64,000 nucleotides of DNA from Thermoactinomycetaceae bacterium. Lineage in GTDB: Bacteria > Bacillota > Bacilli > Thermoactinomycetales > Thermoactinomycetaceae. Shown one piece after another: positions 58,217 to 64,000 of the stretch. The stretch's first letter is position 1. Every line of letters begins with the position of its first letter. The notes under the pieces are model-generated. The model ran no database searches, was not told the origin of the DNA, and was given only the letters and a program-made list of their open reading frames with translations. A program made the position numbers and the translations under genes. The stretch spans positions 1 through 64,000 of the forward strand of contig JANWIG010000006.1 of NCBI GenBank assembly GCA_025449975.1. The letters are read 5' to 3'.

Positions 58217-59563
58217 ATGGCTTTTGAAGGTTTGTCAGAGCGTTTGCAAGCTGTCATGCAAAGGTTGCGTGGAAAAGGAAAAGTGACCGAAGCCGATGTG
58301 AAGGAAGCAATGCGTGAAGTGCGCCTCGCCCTATTGGAAGCGGACGTTAACTTTAAAGTGGTCAAATCCTTTGTGAACAATGTAAGAGAACGGGCAGTTG
58401 GGCAGGAAGTGCTAAAAAGCTTAACTCCTGGTCAACAAGTGATCAAAGTAGTAAACGAAGAGTTAACGGCGTTGATGGGGGGAGAGCAGAGCAAGCTTGT
58501 TAAGGCGAATCGCCCTCCGACTGTGATCATGATGGTCGGTCTGCAAGGAGCAGGGAAAACGACCACATCCAGTAAGCTCGCACGTTATTTGACGAAACAA
58601 AATCATCGTCCACTTTTAGTGGCTGGCGATATCTATCGTCCGGCGGCCATTCGTCAGTTGCAGGTATTGGGAGAGCAGCTGAACACCCCAGTCTTTTCTT
58701 TAGGTGATCAAGTAAGCCCTGTTGAAATCGCAGAGCAAGGCATCGCTCATGCCAAAGAACATCACTACGATTATGTGATTATCGATACAGCAGGTCGTCT
58801 CCATATTGACGAGACGATGATGGATGAGTTAAAAGCGATTCAGGAAAAAGTGAAGCCGGATGAGGTTTTGTTGGTTGTCGATGCGATGACCGGTCAGGAT
58901 GCTGTGAATGTAGCGAAAGCTTTTAACGAACAGCTGGGCTTGACGGGGGTCGTATTGACAAAGTTAGATGGAGACACCCGTGGTGGAGCTGCGCTATCGG
59001 TCAAAGCGGTCACGGATTGTCCGATTAAATTTGTCGGTATGGGTGAAAAGACGGATGCTCTGGAGCCTTTCTTCCCTGACCGAATGGCTTCACGGATTTT
59101 AGGAATGGGTGATGTACTCACCCTGATTGAAAAAGCGCAATCTGCTGTCGATGAGGAAAAAGCACGTGCCTTAGAACGGAAGATGCGGACACAAACCTTC
59201 ACTTTGGAAGATTTCTTAGATCAACTCCAACAAGTTCGCAAGATGGGACCTTTGGACGAGATGCTAGCGATGATTCCTGGTGCAGGTCAAGTGAAAGGCT
59301 TAAAAAATTTAAAAGTGGATGAAAAGCAAATTTCTCGGGTGGAAGCGATTATTCGCTCGATGACCCGCGAGGAAAAGTTGCATCCAGAGATCATCAATGC
59401 TAGCCGGCGTAAGCGGATTGCCAAAGGGAGTGGCACTACCGTACAAGATGTCAATCGTTTGCTCAAACAGTTTGAAGATATGAAGAAGATGATGAAACAA
59501 TTTACTTCCATGTCTAAGATGAAAAAGAAGAAGCGGGGTTTCCGTTTCCCATTCATGTCATAG
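58217..59563 (+). CDS. ffh: Signal recognition particle GTPase Ffh
   Basis: 448 aa. The NG domain has GLQGAGKTTTSSKLA, GDIYRPAAIRQLQ, DTAGRLHIDE and TKLDGDTRGGAAL. The Met-rich M domain (about 320-448) has RKMGPLDEMLAMIPG and the RNA-binding SRRKRIAKGSGTTVQDVN. It binds SRP RNA and signal sequences. It lacks a conventional local ribosome binding site, and its leader carries the hairpin element described separately. Confidence 0.98.
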   Translation: MAFEGLSERLQAVMQRLRGKGKVTEADVKEAMREVRLALLEADVNFKVVKSFVNNVRERAVGQEVLKSLTPGQQVIKVVNEELTALMGGEQSKLVKANRPPTVIMMVGLQGAGKTTTSSKLARYLTKQNHRPLLVAGDIYRPAAIRQLQVLGEQLNTPVFSLGDQVSPVEIAEQGIAHAKEHHYDYVIIDTAGRLHIDETMMDELKAIQEKVKPDEVLLVVDAMTGQDAVNVAKAFNEQLGLTGVVLTKLDGDTRGGAALSVKAVTDCPIKFVGMGEKTDALEPFFPDRMASRILGMGDVLTLIEKAQSAVDEEKARALERKMRTQTFTLEDFLDQLQQVRKMGPLDEMLAMIPGAGQVKGLKNLKVDEKQISRVEAIIRSMTREEKLHPEIINASRRKRIAKGSGTTVQDVNRLLKQFEDMKKMMKQFTSMSKMKKKKRGFRFPFMS

Positions 59564-59588
59564 AGATCCTATATAGGGAGGTGAAAAC

Positions 59589-59843
59589 ATGGCAGTTAAG
59601 ATTCGGCTAAAACGGATGGGTGCGAAAAAAGCTCCTTTCTATCGTTTGGTAGTAGCAGATTCCCGCGCTCCACGTGATGGACGTTCGATTGAAGAAATCG
59701 GTTATTACAATCCATTAACCGAGCCTGCTACGGTCAAAATCGACGAAGAGAAAGCACTTCTATGGCTTTCCCGCGGGGCTCAACCATCAGATACCGTTCG
59801 TGGCTTGTTACGTAAACAAGGCATTTTAGATAAACTGAAATAA
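59589..59843 (+). CDS. rpsP: 30S ribosomal protein S16
   Basis: 84 aa after GGGAGGTGA. The family opening [19 protein letters not shown] and the [11 protein letters not shown] block are present. It starts the rpsP-khpA-rimM-trmD-rplS cluster. Confidence 0.98.
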   Translation: MAVKIRLKRMGAKKAPFYRLVVADSRAPRDGRSIEEIGYYNPLTEPATVKIDEEKALLWLSRGAQPSDTVRGLLRKQGILDKLK

Positions 59844-59876
59844 GCACAGCTCTGAAAATGGACGGGGGACAAAAAC

Positions 59877-60131
59877 ATGAAAGAGCTGGTAGAATATATT
59901 GCTCAATCGCTTGTCGATCATCCCGAGCAAGTTCGGGTGACCGAAGAAGTTTCTGATGATACAATTCGTTTTCGTTTATATGTTTCGCCAACCGACTTTG
60001 GAAAAGTGATTGGTGTCAAAGGTCAGGTGATCCACTCGATTCGTAATCTGGTCCAACTAGGTGGTTATCAAGCGAAAAAGCGGGTGCTGATTGAAGTGGT
60101 TGAAGGGGGCAATGAACTTGGCATCAACTGA
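59877..60131 (+). CDS. khpA: KH-domain RNA-binding protein KhpA (YlqC)
   Basis: 84 aa with ACGGGGGAC before the ATG. A single type-II KH domain contains the GxxG loop in FGKVIGVKGQVIHSIR. KhpA pairs with KhpB/EloR in Gram-positives to affect cell elongation and RNA metabolism. It overlaps the rimM start region. Confidence 0.95.
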   Translation: MKELVEYIAQSLVDHPEQVRVTEEVSDDTIRFRLYVSPTDFGKVIGVKGQVIHSIRNLVQLGGYQAKKRVLIEVVEGGNELGIN

Positions 60132-60645
60132 GTTTTTGCGGGTGGGACGAATCGTGGCGACACATGGAATACGCGGTGAAGCACGGGTTCTCCCAGTGAC
60201 CGATTTTCCTGAAGAGCGCTTTGCCTCAGGGAATCGCCTGCTTCTACAGCACGCCAGTCTTGCTAAACCCCTTCCTCTAAGGGTCAAAAGAGCGAGACCA
60301 CATAAAAATGTGTGGGTGCTCGCCTTTGAAGAGTGGAGCGATATCAACCAAGTTGAACCTTATAGAGGGGGAACGCTGGTTGTTCCCATCACAGAGATGC
60401 TTCCAGCTAAAGAGGAAGGAGAATTTTATCTCCATGAGATTATCGGCTGTCAAGTTGTGACCACCGAAGGACAAGTCATCGGACGAGTGCGCGATATCTA
60501 TCAACTTCCAGCCAATGATGTCTGGGTAGTACGCTCCACAGAGAGCGGAAAAGAGCTTTATCTTCCTTATATCGAGCAGGTCGTAAAACAGGTAGACATT
60601 GAGAAGAAGCAAATTACCATCGAATGGATGGAAGGATTGGGTTAA
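60118..60645 (+). CDS. rimM: Ribosome maturation factor RimM
   Basis: 175 aa, start taken as TTG 60118 because the ribosome binding site GAAGGGGG is about 8 nt upstream; ATG 60112 would leave only 2 nt. The N-terminal RimM domain opens with [16 protein letters not shown], and the C-terminal PRC barrel has EIIGCQV and LIPYIEQVV-like [14 protein letters not shown]. It assists assembly of the 30S head. Confidence 0.95.
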   Translation: MASTEFLRVGRIVATHGIRGEARVLPVTDFPEERFASGNRLLLQHASLAKPLPLRVKRARPHKNVWVLAFEEWSDINQVEPYRGGTLVVPITEMLPAKEEGEFYLHEIIGCQVVTTEGQVIGRVRDIYQLPANDVWVVRSTESGKELYLPYIEQVVKQVDIEKKQITIEWMEGLG

Positions 60646-60646
60646 C

Positions 60647-61399
60647 TTGACAAAAATGCGGTTTGACGTTCTTACCCTTTTCCCTGAAATGTTTAGTGGC
60701 TTTTTAAACAGCAGCATTATTCGGCGGGCTCATGAAAAAGAGATTGTCCAAACGAATTTAATCAACTTCCGTGAATATGCCAGAGACAAACATCAAACAG
60801 TTGATGATGCTCCGTATGGTGGGGGCGGAGGGATGGTGTTAAAACCAGCTCCGCTGTTTGAAGCAGTCGATGCTCTCTTAGAAGGGAGTTCTAAGCGCCC
60901 TCCGATTATCCTGATGTCACCACAGGGGGCACCATTTACCCAACAGAAAGCGCAAGAGTTGGCGGGTTATTCACATTTGATCTTTCTATGTGGACATTAT
61001 GAAGGCTATGATGAACGAATCCGTCAATATTTGGCGACAGAAGAGATTTCGATCGGTGACTATGTGTTAACGGGAGGCGAGCTGCCCGCCATGGTAGTCA
61101 TGGATAGTGTGACGCGTTTGTTACCTGGTGTTCTCGGCAATCAGACTTCAGCAGTCACGGATTCCTTTGCCAATGGATTGTTAGAACACCCTCACTATAC
61201 TCGACCGGCCGAATATCGCGGTTACCGTGTGCCGGATATCCTTTTATCTGGTCATCATGGTAAGGTGGAAAAGTGGCGTAGACAAGAGTCGTTACGCCGT
61301 ACTTGGGAAAGAAGACCCGAATTGCTTCGTTCTGTCTCATTGACACCAGAGGACCAAGCTTTTCTCAGGAAGATTGCTCGTTCATCGGATCAAGAGTAA
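60647..61399 (+). CDS. trmD: tRNA (guanine-37-N1) methyltransferase TrmD
   Basis: 250 aa from TTG 60647, about 10 nt after AAGGATTGG; ATG 60656 is an alternative. The SPOUT trefoil-knot motifs are [12 protein letters not shown] and [15 protein letters not shown]. The block [15 protein letters not shown] is also conserved. It methylates G37 to prevent frameshifting. The track start at 60599 lies inside rimM. Confidence 0.97.
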   Translation: MTKMRFDVLTLFPEMFSGFLNSSIIRRAHEKEIVQTNLINFREYARDKHQTVDDAPYGGGGGMVLKPAPLFEAVDALLEGSSKRPPIILMSPQGAPFTQQKAQELAGYSHLIFLCGHYEGYDERIRQYLATEEISIGDYVLTGGELPAMVVMDSVTRLLPGVLGNQTSAVTDSFANGLLEHPHYTRPAEYRGYRVPDILLSGHHGKVEKWRRQESLRRTWERRPELLRSVSLTPEDQAFLRKIARSSDQE

Positions 61400-61539
61400 A
61401 CATATAATTGGTTTTGTTGCCAATAGGCCAATCGGAATCTTTTTTCTTATCATCTTGACATCCCCGTTCACTTGGTTTTTCGTGCTGAATAAGATTGTTT
61501 TTTGAATGCATATCATCTTTTGGAAGGAGGTTACCAAAA

Positions 61540-61887
61540 ATGCGTCCAATTCTTCATGAGATTACCAAAGACCAAATTCGGACAGATGTTCCTAGCTTTC
61601 GTCCTGGCGATACCGTTCGTGTACACGTAAAAGTAAAAGAAGGTCAACGGGAGAGAATTCAGATTTTTGAAGGTGTTGTCATTCAACGTCGTGGTGGCGG
61701 AATCTCTGAGACCTTTACAGTGCGTAAGATTTCTAACGGGGTAGGTGTGGAGCGGATTTTCCCTCTCAACTCTCCAGTGATCGCCAAAATTGATGTCGTT
61801 CGTCGTGGTAAAGTTCGCCGTGCAAAACTGTTCTATCTTCGTAAATTGCGCGGAAAAGCCGCACGTATTAAAGAGCGTCATCGCTAA
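61540..61887 (+). CDS. rplS: 50S ribosomal protein L19
   Basis: 115 aa from ATG 61540, with AAGGAGG 9 nt upstream; the track start at 61495 precedes that site. Family blocks are [32 protein letters not shown] and [22 protein letters not shown]. The 140-nt leader holds small TTGG/CCAA and AAGAT/ATCTT hairpins, with no confident assignment. Confidence 0.97.
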   Translation: MRPILHEITKDQIRTDVPSFRPGDTVRVHVKVKEGQRERIQIFEGVVIQRRGGGISETFTVRKISNGVGVERIFPLNSPVIAKIDVVRRGKVRRAKLFYLRKLRGKAARIKERHR

Positions 61888-61893
61888 CATAAG

Positions 61894-61933
61894 GAGGAAG
61901 GACTTGAAATGCATTCGAGTTCCTTCCTTTTTG
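61894..61933 (+). terminator. Terminator after rplS
   Basis: An AGGAAGGA-containing left arm pairs with TCCTTCCT in the right arm and TTTTT follows. Confidence 0.75.
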
Positions 61934-61962
61934 TCTAGGACCCGAGATGTAGGTGGTTTAAA

Positions 61963-62532
61963 ATGAGCCAAGAATTTATTCCTCGCTCTGAGCATTTACG
62001 CAGAAAACGTGCAGAACGGCGAAAACATGGTCGTTTTAAACAACGCGATTGGATGCAAGTGCTTCTGATTGCGGTTTTACTAGCTGTCATCGTTCGTCTC
62101 TTTGTGGTAGCACCATCGATGGTTTCTGGACCTTCGATGCAAAAAACGATGGAATCAGGTGACTTAGTCATGGTAAATAAGCTCCTTTATCTATTTCGTT
62201 CACCACAACGGGGAGAGATTGTCGTTTTTGAAACTCCCGATGAAGAAGATTTGGTCAAGCGTGTTGTGGCTTTGCCTGGTGAGACCATCGAGGCGAAAAA
62301 TCAGCGTGTTTATATCAATGGAAAAGAATTAAAAGAACCTTATCTGGACCCAAATACGGTGACAGCGGACTTTGTAAAAGTAAAAGTTCCTCCAAATCAT
62401 GTATTTGTCATGGGAGATAATCGCAGCAATAGCAAAGATAGTCGGTCACTCGGAACGATTTCCTATGACCAGATTATAGGAAGAGCCGATCTCATCTATT
62501 GGCCGCTGAATCATTTTAAGTTTCTATGGTAG
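61963..62532 (+). CDS. lepB: Signal peptidase I
   Basis: 189 aa. One N-terminal membrane helix (about 31-50) follows a basic cytoplasmic start. The Ser-Lys catalytic pair is in SGPSMQKTM and KRVVALPGE; the GDNRSNSKDSR box is also present. It cleaves signal peptides on the outer face of the membrane. The ribosome binding site is AGGTGG. Confidence 0.97.
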   Translation: MSQEFIPRSEHLRRKRAERRKHGRFKQRDWMQVLLIAVLLAVIVRLFVVAPSMVSGPSMQKTMESGDLVMVNKLLYLFRSPQRGEIVVFETPDEEDLVKRVVALPGETIEAKNQRVYINGKELKEPYLDPNTVTADFVKVKVPPNHVFVMGDNRSNSKDSRSLGTISYDQIIGRADLIYWPLNHFKFLW

Positions 62533-62655
62533 GGCTTGATATCAAATATATGGATCATCAAGCTTTTTCTTTCTATATCGATGTTAAAAAGGGAAACGGC
62601 GCATATTCAATTCTGAATTTTTAAACATATATTTGATGCTAGGGATCGTTATTTT

Positions 62656-62664
62656 TGATATAAT
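62656..62664 (+). promoter_or_regulatory. Extended -10 promoter of rbgA
   Basis: TG-A-TATAAT at 62656-62664, about 50 nt before rbgA; TTGATG upstream is 20 nt away, so the extended -10 probably dominates. Confidence 0.55.
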
Positions 62665-62715
62665 CGCTTCGAGATGTGAAGTGGATGTAGCCCTTTGAAA
62701 AGGCAGGTGAAAGCG

Positions 62716-63639
62716 ATGAGTATTCAATGGTTTCCAGGGCATATGGCGAAAGCGCGACGCCAAGTGTCTGAGAAGTTAAAACTGGTCGATATCGTTTTTG
62801 AGTTGTTGGATGCGCGACTCCCTTTATCTAGCCGCAATCCAATTATGGATGATGTATTAAAAAATAAACCCCGCCTCATTCTTCTAACCAAAAGTGATTT
62901 AGCGGACGAAGAAGTGAATAAAGAATGGGTGCAGTATTTCCGTAAGCAAGGAATTCGTGTTTTACTAATCGATGCGCAAGCAGGAAAGGGCATTGGTCAG
63001 ATCCAGCGAATAAGTGAACAAGTACTGCAAGATCTTTTTACTCAGCGGAAACAAAAAGGAATTCGGTTAAGACGAATTCGCGCGATGGTCGTCGGGATTC
63101 CCAATGTGGGAAAATCGTCATTGATCAACCGGCTCGCCAGACGGAATGCGGCCAAAACAGCGGATCGCCCTGGGGTGACCCGAGTGCAACAATGGATTCG
63201 TGTCGGACAAACTTTGGAGTTATTGGATACACCAGGAATTCTATGGCCTAAATTTGATGATCCGCAAATTGGATTGCGTTTAGCTGTAAGTGGAGCGATC
63301 AAAGAAGATATTTTGCCACTCGATGATGTCGCCCTATATGCTTTAGACTATTTGGCGAAGCGCTATCCACATGCTCTGCAAAAACGTTATCAACTGAAGG
63401 ATATAAACCGTCCTCCTCTAGAAATGATGGAGGAGATCGGAAAAAGGCGAGGTTGTTTGGCACGGGGGGGAGAAATCAACTATGAAAAAGTGATCGATAT
63501 CCTTTTGCATGATATTCGTTCTGGCAAATTGGGACGCCTTTCTTTTGAATGGCCAATCGATTGGGAGGAGACGGAAGAAGAGCATGTTCAAACAGATGAC
63601 CGTTCAACAGATCAAAGCATGGATCAGCGAGCAGACTGA
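62716..63639 (+). CDS. rbgA: Ribosome biogenesis GTPase RbgA (YlqF)
   Basis: 307 aa from ATG 62716, with AGGTGAAAG upstream; the track TTG at 62695 precedes this site. It is a circularly permuted GTPase with TKSD (G4), [14 protein letters not shown] (G1) and [10 protein letters not shown] (G3), opening with [13 protein letters not shown]. It is required for 50S maturation. The 3' end overlaps rnhB. Confidence 0.96.
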   Translation: MSIQWFPGHMAKARRQVSEKLKLVDIVFELLDARLPLSSRNPIMDDVLKNKPRLILLTKSDLADEEVNKEWVQYFRKQGIRVLLIDAQAGKGIGQIQRISEQVLQDLFTQRKQKGIRLRRIRAMVVGIPNVGKSSLINRLARRNAAKTADRPGVTRVQQWIRVGQTLELLDTPGILWPKFDDPQIGLRLAVSGAIKEDILPLDDVALYALDYLAKRYPHALQKRYQLKDINRPPLEMMEEIGKRRGCLARGGEINYEKVIDILLHDIRSGKLGRLSFEWPIDWEETEEEHVQTDDRSTDQSMDQRAD

Positions 63640-64000
63640 ACTATCGGAGGAAATCTTGGGGCAGTTACAGGCGGATGAACGAGTAGGTGTCCAAAGACTG
63701 CTCCGCGCTTATCAGCGGCAGCAATTGCGCAAGCAGCAAGAGCAAGAAAGACTAGAAAAGATGTGGAAATATGAAAAAATCGGTTGGGAACAAGGCTTTC
63801 AGGCGATAGCGGGGATCGATGAGGCCGGACGTGGACCATTGGCGGGTCCTGTGGTTGCTGCGGCTGTCATCTTGCCGCCCGATTTTGATGCGACGGGGTT
63901 GGATGACTCCAAACGTTTATCGAGCCGCGAACGGGAAGAGCTACGGGAGCGGATTGAGAAAGAAGCGGTAGCTGTCGGAATCGGAATGGTCGATGTCGCT
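63584..64000 (+). CDS. rnhB: Ribonuclease HII, 3' end cut by window edge
   Basis: 139 codons are present, open to the right edge; the track lists no entry. ATG 63584 lies in the 3' end of rbgA; ATG 63596 is an alternative. After an N-terminal charged helix region, the catalytic block [22 protein letters not shown] and DDSKRLS identify RNase HII, which removes ribonucleotides from DNA. The following part (VAVGIGMVD) also matches. Confidence 0.95.
   Translation, partial: MFKQMTVQQIKAWISEQTELSEEILGQLQADERVGVQRLLRAYQRQQLRKQQEQERLEKMWKYEKIGWEQGFQAIAGIDEAGRGPLAGPVVAAAVILPPDFDATGLDDSKRLSSREREELRERIEKEAVAVGIGMVDVA

Overview
This window is a chromosomal segment of a low-to-mid GC, endospore-forming Gram-positive bacterium of the order Bacillales. 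The gene order (yicC-remA-gmk-rpoZ-coaBC-priA-def-fmt-rsmB ... rlmN-prpC-prkC-rsgA-rpe-thiN-spoVM/rpmB-yloU-fakA-recG ... fapR-plsX-fab genes-acpP-rnc-smc-ftsY-ylxM-ffh-rpsP-khpA-rimM-trmD-rplS-lepB-rbgA-rnhB) is the classic Bacillus-type core. A family such as Thermoactinomycetaceae is only a guess. Spore formation is supported by SpoVM, a GerA/GerB/GerC germination receptor operon, YlbJ, the upstream edge of a SpoVB/MurJ-type flippase, and a probable CsfG-like forespore sRNA. Both window edges cut genes: the flippase at the left and rnhB at the right.

Layout. 1-9.4 kb: flippase fragment, then translation, replication and coenzyme A genes. 9.4-13.4 kb: a gerABC operon lying between rsmB and rlmN. 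13.6-19.8 kb: rlmN, the PrpC/PrkC phosphatase-kinase pair, rsgA, rpe and thiN. 19.8-24.1 kb: a gene-free, structured stretch, the 27-codon spoVM (absent from the ORF track), rpmB on the minus strand, yloU and a fatty-acid kinase pair (FakA plus a DegV/FakB protein). 24.3-34.1 kb: recG, a CstR-like persulfide-type repressor, an arylamine N-acetyltransferase, and a ylbH-to-rpmF block. 34.2-41 kb: FapR-controlled phospholipid and fatty acid synthesis, then rnc. 41-52.9 kb: an accessory island between rnc and smc with an EamA permease, a predicted pseudokinase/coiled-coil protein, CsaA, and three paralogous proteins made of an HPD-less J-like domain fused to Sel1-like repeats (1240, 352 and 527 aa). 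53-64 kb: smc, the SRP GTPases ftsY and ffh, ribosomal proteins and maturation factors, signal peptidase, rbgA and rnhB.

Most notable signals. (1) Four genes (spoVM, yloU, the cstR-like gene and ffh) have a strong Shine-Dalgarno sequence with no start codon near it. In each, an imperfect inverted repeat begins 2-5 nt after that sequence and ends 3-7 nt before the real start, so folding would give a normal 7-10 nt spacing. The cstR-like and ffh copies also share sequence at both ends. (2) A minus-strand sRNA candidate with a sigma-F-like promoter and an intrinsic terminator lies just upstream of rsmD (ylbH). (3) The J-like/Sel1 plus pseudokinase island looks like an uncharacterised lineage-specific module. 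(4) Structured RNA candidates precede the EamA gene and the ylbN-rpmF pair. All structures were read by eye; no folding, alignment or database search was run.
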